Shown piece by piece: positions 44,611 to 56,764 of a DNA stretch of 64,000 nt; the first letter of the stretch is position 1; every line of letters begins with the position of its first letter. Source of the DNA: Corallium rubrum (lineage: Eukaryota > Cnidaria > Anthozoa > Scleralcyonacea > Coralliidae); NCBI GenBank assembly GCA_964035015.1, contig OZ035998.1, forward strand, positions 24,443,810 through 24,507,809. The letters run 5' to 3'. The translations under genes were made by a program, and so were the position numbers. The notes below the pieces were generated by a model that had not been told where the DNA came from, did not search any database, and saw only the letters and a list, made by a program, of their open reading frames with translations.

Positions 44611-46122
44611 AAGCCCTCTGGTTTTAATTAAAAAATTCAAAACTATTATTGGATTGTGTTGATCGCAAAATCAAAGACAACCTTGTATTCTACAATTAAT
44701 AGCTTTCTAACGCTATCTATTTTATTTTGTGGCGTAAATTCTGACGAATTGAGAGCGCTTCACCAAAATGACCCTGCAAACCTTAACGAAGACCTTAAAT
44801 TATATAAATATATTATAAGTTAATTATATGGCGGTACATGTTAATTGTAACATATACGATTGACTAGGAACAGAAGGATTTTCTAGCGTATATATTCTTG
44901 CTACAAATCCTTGCCGCGTAACGTTCATGCCATTTTGCCGCTAATTCCTTTTAAATTGCTATATGAAGCGAAAATTAAGTTCTCCCTATTTGGAAGTACA
45001 CTTAAACTGACAATATTTCAGTTTGTTTGATATTCAAATTAAACATCTCGTCGTTACATGTGCATAATAAGTTATCAGAGAAGCTTATGTTTTGTTATTA
45101 TCAAACCAGATCAATTAAAAGTAAGTATGTAGGTGTGTTTCTTGATTTCTTCCACAACACCAAACACGTAGAATTTCAAGTAATTATATTTGATGATATC
45201 TCCCACACTCATTTTGCACTTGTGACGTCAGATGTTTAATGTGCATATTAAACAAACTGATATATTTGAACAACGAAGCAAGGGAACGAAAAACTGCAAA
45301 AGATGTTACTCTATCATTTTGACTGTTCTTTCGTTTCGTTTTTTCGTTTTCTTTAATGCTTTTACTTGTCTTTATATGACCATACCTTTTTCTTGCCAGG
45401 TTTATCTGTATTAATACATGATGTGCCATCATCCAAGGTCATGCCCTTGTCAGACGCAGAGGCCGCGGTTACACCAGTTTAACTTGGTTTAACTATAGGT
45501 CCTAATGTCATACCAATCAATAATCTATCCGCCGTTGGATTCTTATATTATCCCACAAAAAAGATTGAGTTTAATTTTGTTTCCCATTTTTATATGATTC
45601 CTGGTTGTTTTAAGTTTACTATATACATATACAGCAGCAGTACTTGCTTATATCGTGGTACTTGCCAGTTCTTTTTAGATTATAGTTCAATTCAGCGGAC
45701 ACATACTGTTAAAATCAACATTGTTCTGACTATATTGCAACGGCAAGAAAGGAAAGAACATAAGCAAGGTTGGCATAAGCTGGAGACTATCAGTATATAT
45801 ACTATTTTAGCAAAGCTTACCAGTGCGACTGGACCGTTAGCAAATACGAGTTACCTCTTTTAACTAGTATCTACCAGTGTAACTGGATGTTTCTGGCTTA
45901 CATGTAGGCGCTTGTTTAAAACCCTATAAGCGCCTGTGCATCGGAAGCCAAAGCATGTTCTAGTCACGTATATCTCGGAACTGTATATTATTGGTGAATT
46001 GTCAATTTATTCAGTATTTTGTTAAATGTTAATATCACGGTTCACTCCAAAAATATGGCTCAAAGTAACAACATAGAATCGAAAGGAGAAGGGGAATGTT
46101 TAAATAACAACATCCGGTTATA

Positions 46123-46490
46123 GTCAAACCGGATGTTCTCTTGCGTACGACTTTGCAATATTATAATACGCAACATTGCAATTTTGTTTGGCAGATTCAT
46201 TCAGCAACTTGCAAACGCTTTATTATGATTGATGAACAGGTTGCTCCAAAAATCGTTTTGAATGGCAAACTTTGGTTAATGCGAAATTCTATACGTAAGG
46301 TTAGAGTGAGTAACTTCAAGTACAACATCACATTTATGTGTTGTTCGATGTTTGAAACCGATATTTCAAGCAACCCATCGAGGGATCGTGATAAGCGTTT
46401 CCAAGTTGCTCAATGAACCTGCCAATCAAAATTACAATGTTGCGCGTATAAATATTGTAATGTCGTAAACAAGAGAACACCCGATTTGAC
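46123..46490. mobile_element. 368-bp TIR element, TA/TATA-flanked
   Basis: About 64-bp imperfect inverted ends: GTCAAACCGGATGTTCTCTT at left, AAGAGAACACCCGATTTGAC at right. Flanks read TATA on both sides. The interior 91-codon frame at 46141 overlaps the TIR and is unlikely to be a gene. TA flanks suggest a Tc1/mariner-type or other TA-targeting MITE. Confidence 0.7.
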
Positions 46491-46662
46491 TATAAAACAA
46501 GTTTTTGACTTCGAGCTTTGATGCACGAACGCTTATAGAGATTAAGCACAGGGAATAAATAAGCGTCTGCACGCAGGCTACTTTTAACTGTGTCATGAAT
46601 TTTAGATGTGAAGTACAACTATCACGTTTTACTAACGACTTCGGCGATTTTTGATGTATAGA

Positions 46663-46820
46663 GGCCCGTTTACACGTGCGATTTTTGATGCGATAAATAT
46701 CGCCAACTCCTGGTTTTGATGCATGTTAAGCAACGACTGTTTTTCTACTTAACATGCATCTAAATTAGAAATTGGCAATATTTATTGCATCGTAATTCCC
46801 ACGTGTAAATGGGCCTTAAA
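46663..46820. mobile_element. 158-bp hairpin MITE
   Basis: AGGCCCGTTTACACGTG and CACGTGTAAATGGGCCT are inverted. The centre carries TGATGCATGTTAAG and its complement. The central TTAACATGCATCT motif is shared with the hairpin at 24890-24990. Confidence 0.72.
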
Positions 46821-46945
46821 TAAATCCTTTTGTCCACAACTGTATACACTTCGTAAAGGGGATCTAAGTTATTATTTTTCAAAAATACTAACATTGTAAA
46901 TGTTGAATATAGGTAAGATTATGTTGTAAAATGGAAGTTCATATA

Positions 46946-47323
46946 CAATAGACCTTTTCACCAATAGCGGCGCCATCTTGAATTCGCAATGCATTGTGGT
47001 CTATCCAGGGTAGCAAGCTTAATTAAAAAGGTGATTGCGTAGTGTGGAGACACATTGAGGTCGTTTTTTCTTTATAAACACTTTCGTGGCAACAATGTCT
47101 AAATATAATCGTTGTGATATTGGTAAAAGCAACAATTCTCGGACGTTGAAGATAGATTCATGACAAATATACCCTTATGCGTCCAAGCATTGTTACTTTC
47201 ATTAATTGTTGCCACGAAAGTATTTATGAAGATAAATTTACCGCGTTGTCTCTCCATACCCTGGATACACCACAATGCATTGCGAATTCAAGATGGCGCC
47301 GCTATTGGTGAAAAGGTCTATTG
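46946..47323. mobile_element. 378-bp TIR element
   Basis: CAATAGACCTTTTCACCAAT with GGCGCCATCTTGAATTCGCA is repeated inverted at 47265-47323. TIR similarity continues inward (GGCAACAATG ... TGTTGCCACGAAAG). Non-coding. Confidence 0.75.
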
Positions 47324-47469
47324 TAAGGTGCACAAGGTATATTTACTTGCCAATTGCGCGATTATTTGTTCGATATAATAAAACACCTATTGGATTCTCC
47401 TTTGCAGCCGTCAGTTCGGGTTCGTTCTCACTCCCCCAACTACGTACCAGCTGCTTACCTTACCCCATT

Positions 47470-47525
47470 CTCGTTCCCAGAGCCCTCGTTTTGGAACCGC
47501 GCCCAGAAAGGGAGGGCTCTGGTGC
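47470..47525. repeat. Short hairpin CCAGAGCCCTC/GAGGGCTCTGG
   Basis: An 11-bp perfect stem around a 25-nt loop, in a GC-rich patch starting CTCGTTCCCAGAGCCC. Possibly the remains of a MITE. Confidence 0.5.
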
Positions 47526-48838
47526 CGATGAAAAAACGCATGCGCGAGTTTGTAATGAAAATATTATGAACTCAGTACTTGAAAGCGTTTTGGTTGAGCG
47601 TCTTGTTCTTCCGTCAAGATTGAATGTACAATTTATCTTGTCGAAACGCTCCCCAAAGGACGTTTTTTCAAACGGGTCGAATCGACCAAATACGTCTCAC
47701 TCCAAGTACGCTGTTTTCTCACCGAATCAAAAGCCTAGATGATCCCTACAAAAGGTATTCCATAGCGAGTTGTTATGTATGTGTGATAATACCCATAATT
47801 TCTCCAGCAAAATCGAACAATTCTGCCACTATCTTGATCGCTACCGTTTCAGATTTTGATTGACCTGTTCTTCACTTGCAGTAGTGATGAGTGAAATTTA
47901 TTGAAATGATCAAAACTATCGGAATGCGACATTGCTTTGGAAAGGATAACTATCGATCTTTCTTTGAGGCAAAATCTACGCTTTCGATTAGCACTTTGGA
48001 AAGAAAAACTATTGATCTAACTTTCTTTGTTAATTTGTGCGCTCTGACTTCATTAACCCCATCTTTGTATTGACGCGCTCAATTCATTCGATTTTTTATC
48101 GCTGAAATGCTAATCGAAAGCCTAGATTTTACCGGCTACACAAAAGATCTATAGTTACTCCTTTTATAGCAAGTTCGGATTGCTAGTGGAGTTGCCGTGT
48201 ATGTTTGTGATTGTCCATTTCCCCCTGCCATAGCCATATATATATAGCCATAGGACATAACTTGATATTTTATATTTCATGGGGAGCACGCCTCGCACGG
48301 GACTTTATGGTGTCCCGTTCACGCTTTTCCTGTTTGGGTTGTCTACTTCTGTTGTTGTGTATCACTACAGTATGTGTTTCTTATGTATTGACGAGGGCTG
48401 TAGTGGACTATATGTAAGTGCCACGGCAGGTTGTGATACTCGGTTCTGAGGGCGTCCGGGGGCATGCACCCCGGAAAATTTTTGAAATCTGGAATCTCTG
48501 AAATGCCATTTTGGGGAAAGATTTTAAAGAATAAAGTGATCTTCTGTTACCGCTTCATCGTTCTTCGTCATTGACCTACATGTCATTTTGTCCTGTTTTA
48601 TAAGGTCTTTGGTTAGTCATACATGAAGTACTGTTATAACATAAGAAATATTTTCTTGCGGGATTTCAACTCGCACCACTGAACATCTATTGATATTACT
48701 AATTTTTATTATATAGATGCGAGTGTTTTACTGTATACATGCAGTGTCGTATTTTCCATATCCTCACTAGTGAAGATATCGATGACGTCATTTAGAATTT
48801 TACCGCTTTTTGCATTGAATCTATATAATAAAAAGAAC

Positions 48839-48976
48839 ATTACACGGTGGCTTGAAGATATGAATTTTATCTTCTCGTGGCAAAAACAGTATTTTACTCA
48901 TTCGCTACGCTCATTCGTAAAATATTGTTTTCCTCCACTCGAAGATAAAATTCATATCTTCGCGCCACCGTGTAAT
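48839..48976. repeat. Long hairpin with GAGCG/CGCTC-type loop
   Basis: ATTACACGGTGGC...GAAGATATGAATTTTATCTTC pairs with its complement over about 60 bp. The inner part ACTCATTCGCTACGCTCATTCGT forms the loop. Confidence 0.75.
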
Positions 48977-49169
48977 ATCCTCTATATTATATATTACAAT
49001 CCGTCGTAGTCCAGGTAGGTATAACTTATTTATATATCGGCACGTTAATTCTGCCTTGCGTATATTGTTAAAATATTGAAAAAAAATTGACTGCAGTAAA
49101 ATGCCACGGCAGTGCCGTGGCGCCCGCTACGGCCCTGTATTCGGTTATCATACAACAACCCAATAAAGG

Positions 49170-49300
49170 CCTGGCCAAACGCTTTCGACATTTCATTCAA
49201 CATTGTTGAATTCAACCGTGATTCAACATGTTGAAAGCGTTTGGCCACCCCTGTTGAATGATGTTGAACGTTGTTGAATGGTGTTGACTGTTGAATGGGG
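49170..49300. repeat. TTGAA-rich repeat with hairpin ends
   Basis: TGGCCAAACGCTTTC at 49172 is inverted as GAAAGCGTTTGGCCA near 49246. Then degenerate GTTGAATGATGTTGAACGTT units follow to 49300. Confidence 0.6.
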
Positions 49301-49696
49301 CTCGGTACAGTCACTGATAAACAGGGTATAGTTGGCTTACATACAGTATGTAAAACTATTCAGCGCGAACTATTTAAGCAACCAATAATAACGAAAACCG
49401 TACAAATAAAAAAACATTCTCTTAAATGTATCAAATCAGTTAATGACCATAACGTCTATACTACACGTTTACGACATATTTGCTTTATACTAAATGCAAA
49501 GCAAGAAGTGTTTTAATATTTTTTTCGATCTGGACTCTCCAAATCTAATTTAAAATGTTTGGAAATATACAAAGTCAGAATCTTCAGTGCTGATCTAATT
49601 ATGTTCGTCAATCGTGATAATGAGGACAGCAGATTGAAATATGCCGTTTGAATATCAAATCAACAGCTACAACAAAGTGTATACAGCCAGGTTCAT

Positions 49697-50082
49697 TTTG
49701 TTATGAAAGTGATACTAACAAATGATTGATGTAATTGTGGCAAGATCTTTATACTGAGTGGTTGAGTGGAGTGACCAATTTTTTATTGAAGCTCAACTTT
49801 CTTAGTGAGTGGCAGTCAGCAATTACGTTCTTATTCTTTGTTTGTGTCATGCTGCAAATGAAATATACTACAAAAGTAAATTCATTTTGTTATGAAAGTG
49901 ATACTAACAAATGATTGATGTAATTATTGTGGCAAGATCTTTATACTAAGTGGTTGAGTGGAGTGACCAATTTTTTTATTGAGATCTTAAAACTCAACTT
50001 TCTTAGTGAGTTGCAGTCAGCAATTACGTTCTTATTCTTTGTTTGTGTCATGCTGCAAATGAAATATCCTACAAAAGTAACT
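49697..50082. repeat. Tandem duplication, about 190-bp unit
   Basis: Block from CATTTTGTTATGAAAGTGAT to TACAAAAGTAA is repeated once (49697-49881 and 49882-50082) with small indels. Confidence 0.85.
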
Positions 50083-50535
50083 TATTATAAATAAACGGAT
50101 AACATTTTTCTGGTCAAATAACGTTTTTTGAAATTTAATATTATGGGTTTACCTGGCCATGCTCTCTGTACAATTATAACTTTTTATAAGGGCATATGAA
50201 CCGTAAATTTTGTTTTTATGTAGCGTGATGCTTTTGGCACTTTAAAATGTCCTCTTTTCAATGAAGCACTTTATTTTTTTTTAAAAGTTCGTTTTAAAAG
50301 TCAAAATAGCATTCGAAACTGGCCTTTTTAACATGTCCGAGCACAAGTCGCAGCAGAGGCCTAGGCCCGAGTTATGACGTAGAAAGTTGTATCCACTATC
50401 AGTGCTATCAACACGAAGCTATTTACATGTTGTGCGCTGAGTTGCTCTTCTTTTAAAATCATAGAATAAAGCCCTTGGCTTTGCTTGCTGATTGTAAAAT
50501 TATTAAACTGAAAGTGTGATCATAATAAACATACT

Positions 50536-51006
50536 TTGGATTTGTGCAAAAATGATTACGACTCAGAAGAAAGCATGTCTTCGGATATGTCGAACAACAG
50601 TGTAGACATGTCAAGCAGTTTAGATGAATCTTCTGAAGATGTATTCAATTCGTATGAGCGAACCTTCATAATTTGGCAGACAGTTCTGAGAATGACGAAC
50701 AAGATGAAGTTGACGTTGATGGTATTCTTTTGACGACGATTCAAGATCGATACGAGAGAAAAGGAGGTTCGAATGAATCAGTGTTGCACGTGTGGCCATT
50801 GCGTGGTTTGTGTGGAGTCAATGGAGTATCGTTGCTGCAATGAAATTGAAGCTGCTAAACAATTTCAGCGCGAGCCAGCATTACAACAACAGGTTGATTT
50901 TAATGCCGTTGTTTTACACCTACGAGTTCTACGAGTTGCAGTAAATGGCCTAAAAACGAGATGTGGTACAATGTGCCGACAACTAGGAAGCGTTGAGAAT
51001 GCTTAA
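50536..51006 (+). pseudogene. P2RX7_C-like (P2X7 intracellular-type) gene fragment, frameshifted
   Basis: An acidic Ser-rich start (DYDSEESMSSDMSNNSVDMS) continues, after a shift near 50667, as SSENDEQDEVDVDGILL, then shifts back into CCTCGHCVVCVESMEYRCC with NEIEAAKQF and VLHLRVLRVAVNGL. The CxCGxC ... CC.EI pattern is that of the zinc-binding P2RX7 C-terminal (ballast) domain, which is widespread as stand-alone genes in cnidarians. Two frameshifts and an in-frame TGA at 50731 make it a pseudogene. There is no channel part. Family call from motif memory. Confidence 0.65.
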
Positions 51007-51714
51007 ACTATTAAAATATGTTGTTTTTTTAACATTGATGTATGAATCAATTCCATCTGTGAGCATCCACCAGGTACAAAAATAAAATACCCAGGTACAG
51101 TACTTGACATTTTTGAAAATATTTGGTCGGTAGAAAACATAGTCAAATACCCGTTGTCTAGGTCTCCAAAAATCAAGATGATGCTTTTCTCAGTCTTTTT
51201 TATTGTTCCATGTTTATTCAAAAAACAAGAAACTTTCTATGAAGAATGACTGGCAAAGAAAATCACAATTTTTACTTAGAAGTAACAACTGCTGACCAAC
51301 TTTTTCTCAACAGTCAAATGCTCAACTAAGTAGACTTAGAGTAAGTTTGGGGCATGATTGCAAATGGATTTGACTCCTACATAATACAAATTTGAACTGT
51401 TGTAATAAAATCTATATAATTTATGCTCTATATACAGCAACAAGATTCTTGAACTATTATTATACAACAGAATGATAACATGCATGTTGACTATGCAGTA
51501 AATCGTTATTTCATTCAGATGATAACTTTCTTGTCAAAAACACTTGGCTATCTCATCCCATGTTTATATACCCTACCACCCTGATACAGGCATGAGCATC
51601 TAGGAAAACCTAAAAGTTTGTTCGGTTAACACAAGTATATGGTTTTAAAATACTTCCAAACTCACTCAGTTGCAAATACTGTAATATCAAATAATATAAA
51701 AAATTGGAAATAAT

Positions 51715-51860
51715 TTATGCCCTTGTCCACATTTATGCCCTTTCATTTGTTTCTTGCACTTTTTGCAACATGGTGTCTTCTTTGCCGGTCCATGAGTTTG
51801 CTGGTCATTGACAGTTTTCTGAAGATGCTCTTGCTCAATGACTGTATTAAAAAAGGTTTT
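51715..51860 (-). pseudogene. Zinc-knuckle coding fragment (PCCKKCKKQMKGHKCG)
   Basis: Minus strand frame EQEHLQKTVNDQQTHGPAKK followed by PCCKKCKKQMKGHKCGQG. The C-x2-C-x4-GH-x-C form matches the terminal zinc knuckle seen in several transposon-derived proteins. It is too short to assign. It lies 700 bp from the P2RX7_C fragment on the other strand. Confidence 0.4.
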
Positions 51861-52090
51861 TGCACATTTTATACACTGGTAGTAAGTTAATTGTCATCGA
51901 TCAATCATCTATCTTGGCATTAGCATTAGCAGTGAGAAATATATATCTCAAACTCATTAATAATTCATGAGGAAAACACAAAGAAAATCAGTACCATGTC
52001 GGTGGTTTGGATATTGGAGGAAGAAATTACATAAATTAAGCAAACTTTTGCCCCGATTTTCTCTTAAAATACTGCTTTGTTTGAGATGCT

Positions 52091-52232
52091 ATATCATACA
52101 CTCGGAGGAGTGTTTCGTCAGGATATCCAAACACTTCGAAGTTTGTTCAAAAACCTCGGGTTCGCCTCGGTTTTCAACAAACATCTCAGTGTTTGGATAT
52201 CCTGATGAAACACTCCTCCTCGTGTATGATAT
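52091..52232. repeat. Long hairpin (about 65-bp arms)
   Basis: ATATCATACACTCGGAGGAG and CTCCTCCTCGTGTATGATAT, with GATATCCAAACACT and AGTGTTTGGATATC inside. The apex has CCTCGGGTTCGCCTCGG. Flanks carry no gene. Confidence 0.78.
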
Positions 52233-52379
52233 GTTACATGAAATCCAGGATATGAAAAAACAAGGATACTTGGAAGGTGGGAACAACTGCACAACCATCT
52301 CTTGTCTATGCATATACTTTTCAATTGCAGAATGGTGGTTGAGCTTATCATCAAATAAGAGGGCCTGGTCACAATAGCG

Positions 52380-52880
52380 CGACTTTTAACCAATTTAAAA
52401 TTGGTCACAATAGCGACTTTTAACCAATTCAAATGGATTCTCTCAGATTCATTACATTGACCAATATTTATCGGCTGTAACAACCAATATTTATTGGTTA
52501 AGCTTGTGATGACCAATTGATATTGGTCAATGTAACTGCTGATATTGGTTAAATCAACCAATATTGAATGGTAAGAAAAACCAATACATATTGTTTGTTT
52601 TAACCTGTTTAATTTTGGGTATTTCAACCAGATTATTTTATAACCAATTTTTCCTGGTTAATGTAACCATATGTATTGGTTGAATCAACCAATTTAAAGC
52701 TGTCAAAACGACCAATGTTTTATAGGTTAAAATGGCCAATACTTATTGGTTGTTTTAACCAATATAATTGTAGTTATTTCGACCTCAACGAATTCGGTTG
52801 AAGTGACCTGTTTTTAACTGGTTCTCTCAGATTCATTCAAACAACCTTTTTTTGTTGTTGTTTCAACCAATCAGTTTTTA
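52380..52880. repeat. Array of CCAAT/ATTGG palindromic units
   Basis: Some 20-25 CCAAT or ATTGG pentamers in about 500 bp, often as AACCAATATTTATTGGTT-type palindromes, spaced near 22-25 bp with diverged linkers (TGTAAC, TTTTAACC, AAATCAACC). GATTCTCTCAGATTCATT occurs at both ends (about 52437 and 52822). A degenerate satellite-like array. CCAAT is the NF-Y site, but function is speculative. Confidence 0.7.
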
Positions 52881-55454
52881 CAGTGCGGGAGGATTTTGAG
52901 ATGTTAGATCTTGTTTCTAATGAATATCGAAGCGTCTAGAAACTAACTTTTAACAGTTAAAATAAGGTTAGATTAGTAAAAACAATATTCATGAAACATC
53001 CAGTGTGTTTCGCATGGCAGAGCGTAAAAAGTTTAAAAAAGAGTCTATTTATTTGTAAAGTGTAAGTAATAAAACATGCCATATAACTGTGTAGTCTGTG
53101 GGTACAAGGTGAATGAAGAAAATGGGGCGATGGTGAAGAATACTTCTACTTTATAGCCGAGAAAAAATGCAGCTGAATTTGATGAAATGAGTTGAAAAAA
53201 CAACTTGGAATCAAAGAAAAACTGAACTTGTTAACTACTTTTAGGCTTAGATCAAATTCCAAAATACCGTAGAGTAGGTGAACACTGACATGACGAGTAA
53301 AAACAAGAAAAACAGTAAAAATATAAGCTCTCAAACGAAAGTCGACAATACGCAACCAAAATTGCCATGGTTTGGACAAATATAAAAAAAATACTGATAA
53401 GAATCACAGGTTTAAAATGAAAGTTTGTGTTGGGTTTTAAATTTCTCAATTTTCGTTTGACTATTAACAAAGAAAAATAAGAAAAACCTGCATTTCCATA
53501 CGAGTTTCAAACTCAAATTTTGCTTTTCTTCGGCATATATTTCGTGAAGCCAAACTTCCGGCCGCTGGGGGGTAGCCATGCACGTCCACAGAACGTATGA
53601 AGTGCACAATGAAAAACTGAAAACTCGCTGCAAAAAACAACCAGAAAATTTACAATTTTTTAAACATAACGTTTTTGGAGATGATAACGAAGAAACTAGA
53701 ACGTATATTGGGCCTTGTACCAGCTGAACTATATTTCTACACAATAGTAGGGCCTGTCTTATGGAGTTATCATTCCAGTTTACTTAGAGTCTCATGGGTT
53801 GAGCCCACTTATCCCTATATAAACTGGATAGGCCATTCCCCATGGCCAACAGTCAAACATTTCGTGGCAGTCGCCGCCATCTTATACGTAGTGGAACATA
53901 TATGACGCATTGCGGCCTTAGAACTTGTTCCCAATCCCAAATTTGACTGGAATAAGCAATCTTGACGTCAGCACGGTCAGATTATCCGGAGTCGGAAAAG
54001 CCGTAAAGCAAACAATAGATGCCGGTTCGTTTAGTTTTCGGCTGTTTAACAGCAAATACAGAAGGGATAATAACATTCACATAATATTTCACAAAACTGT
54101 CATGATATGTTAATCTGGTTACAGTGGTATGAAACGTCAACAAAGCTCAGTCTGAACAACAACGCATTCAACGTGAACAAGGGCTAGAGCGCGCAACTAT
54201 TTGAATAACGGAAATTGCAAAATTATATCAAACGAGACGCCTGCTTAGGCGCGGGGGTAGGCGCCTGGGGGGGGGGGGGGGGGTTCCACAACAAATCGCA
54301 TTATTGCATCATCCCGTCAGGCCTTGCGAAACGTACTGTTGCGTGCTCGAATTTTTCGAGTTCTTTTGCCTTTGATCGAGTTGGGTTGAGGTATTTCCCG
54401 ACGGCATTGGTGAATTCATGAGTATAGTTGATCGGTAATGTTACTGACAAGGTTTGTCCATGAAGTAGAATAGACGAATTTATTAGACGTGAACAAATGC
54501 CGTGTTGACATTACTACCTAGAAAGTTTGACTTGAGGGCTAGAGACACAAGAAAGGGCCACAGTATATCAAAGAACATACCCATACTGTTTACTAGTAAC
54601 GGATTTCTCCTTGTTTGAATAGCTTTACCTTAATTTTGCAAGTGACCGAGTTATAGTTGATCATGCACAGTAATGCGACTGACAATTGTCTTCATCATAA
54701 ACATGCTTACAAAGGCTTACAATGTTTACAACTGCACACGCCGGCGATCGCGATAGACCTAGTACGTAAAAGATGCCGACGAGCTATTTCAAAACATGTT
54801 GGTCCTGGCTTTGCTGTCTTATAGTCCGATAACTACAAAATGCAAGTATAATAATAAGCACCGAATAGAGCAAATATATGTTGAACTGTTCAGTGCATGT
54901 CTAGATATCGCGTATATAGGTGCGCGTGTCGTAGGCATTTGGAATTAATTCTATATTAAAATAATGATCGCTTGAATCTGTCGAACCCGACACTATAGGT
55001 TTTGTCCGCTAAATATATTAGATCCGTTGTTTAATTTTCAGAAAAACGGCCTTGTTTACATTTATACTACATTTAATAGCAGGCCTTTGACGCTTCCTGC
55101 GCTCACATAAGACCATAGATTCTATTAGTAACGCACAGGCTACGCCAATTAAGCTTTCAGAAGTCAGTAGCCCGAGTGAACGCCTGAGCAGGCGTTGTTT
55201 AACATTAATACAGTTGTCAGCCACAAGACTGGTCAACAGTGTTCAGCAAGTCAATTGTGATCTTCTAAAGCTTCGATGAGCACAACGCGTGGTTTCGCAA
55301 AGCCTATCGGGATGATGCAATAATTGCAATTTGTCGACCAGAAAAATAATAATACAGGAAAGCCTAGCCCCAGTAATAAGTAAAATACAAAATAATAAAG
55401 CCAATATTGTTGTCGTCTGGTCTGTCATAGGTCTGTCATCGATCTCCGGGGTTG

Positions 55455-55640
55455 GTGCTTACGAGAGTAGAAAAACAATTAGAAAAGCCAAAATGGAATC
55501 CCAAAAAGTGGTCGCGGTCGCTTACGAGAGATGCTAAATACAGTGTTTGACTGAGAAATAGAACGGGAATTTGTAAAGCGGTCGCTTAACGGATGGGAGG
55601 TGGTCGCTTACGAGAGTGGTCGTTCAAAGAGAGTCAATTG
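55455..55640. repeat. GTGGTCGCTTACGAGAG dispersed units
   Basis: Four copies of GTCGCTTACGAGAG or close variants at irregular spacing, separated by A-rich sequence. Confidence 0.65.
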
Positions 55641-56344
55641 TATTGGACATGCTGGCATCAGTGGCATAAACGGAGCTTATTTGCATTCGGGCACCACATT
55701 AGACTTCAAAGCTGAAGTTGGAGCCCGAAATTTTCATATTTTTCAACTGATCCTTCACAAAACAAACATCCATTCTGCACAAATGCCCCAGTAATAATTT
55801 CCGACTAAAACACAGCCGACGAACTATATATTTCAGTGAGCAATTCCACTGTTTTATAACAGTAGTAGTTTTTTCTTCATAATCTTGTACTGTACTGTAC
55901 CCCAGTATTCGGCCGACCCCCTCACCTATATCTATGGACCTACCCTACCTAATGAGCGTTACGCCACTGCAGGCAGTCTGTCAAAAAAGTTGACCGGCAA
56001 AGTGGCAGATATAGAAAAGGAAATAGGATACGCCATTGCCAATTGCCATGAATTGCAACTTGAGCTTTTACTCATATACGCCAAACTGGCTACGATCGTC
56101 ACCAGACTGTCCTTATTCATTGCCATGCAGATGTTTTTATTTTTTTGGAACCTGAGTGTCAGGCATATTCTCGTCTTCCGCTAAAAAGCAAGTGGGGGTG
56201 AGGCAGGCGGACGGGCGAGAAGACGAGAAATTAAAGCCTGATACAATTCCTGATACAATTCTTTACGTGGCCGCTTTCCGCCCCCCAAAAGAATTTTCTG
56301 AATTTCCAATCGACGCAGCTTTAATCACACAATCCACATGGTTC

Positions 56345-56764
56345 AATAGACGACTTTCAGGCTCATGCGCAGTAGCAACTTTACCTCAAATTTTCATCGG
56401 AGGTAATAACAACTGTTTTAGCTGGAAAGATCATATTAAAAATAGTAAAAGTGCAAAGTTTAAAATAAATCGGACAAATAGTGCGAAAGCTACGCTCTTC
56501 GGAAGTTTTGCTCCACTAGGGATTTTGGCTTGGCGTGCAACTCCCGCCCGCCAAGCCAAAATCCCTATTAAATCACTAATAAATCCCTGTTGGAATGGTC
56601 AACTTTCCGCTTGTGAAACTTTTTCCATTTGTTAAGCAATTCGTTTCAAACTTTGCACTTCTACTATTTTCAATATGCTCGTTCCAGCTAAAACAGTTGT
56701 TTTTATCTCCGACGAAAATTTGAATATTTGTTGCTACTGCGCATGATCGTGAAAGTCGTCTATT
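56345..56764. mobile_element. 420-bp foldback element, about 150-bp inverted ends
   Basis: AATAGACGACTTTCAGGCTC and its inverted partner ending GAAAGTCGTCTATT. Shared inner blocks include TGCGCAGTAGCAAC and AACAACTGTTTTAGCTGGAA. The centre has a second hairpin AGGGATTTTGGCTTGGCG/CGCCAAGCCAAAATCCCT. Confidence 0.8.

Noticed and set aside
53675-53905. 76-codon + frame (WSYHSSLLRVSWVEPTYPYI)
   Set aside because: Partly protein-like, but no family recognised, no splice signals and no neighbours; left uncalled.
55885-56184. 99-codon + frame (SLSKKLTGKVADIEKEIGYA)
   Set aside because: Composition is mildly protein-like, but there is no known domain or flanking splice site. Could be an old exon, not supportable.
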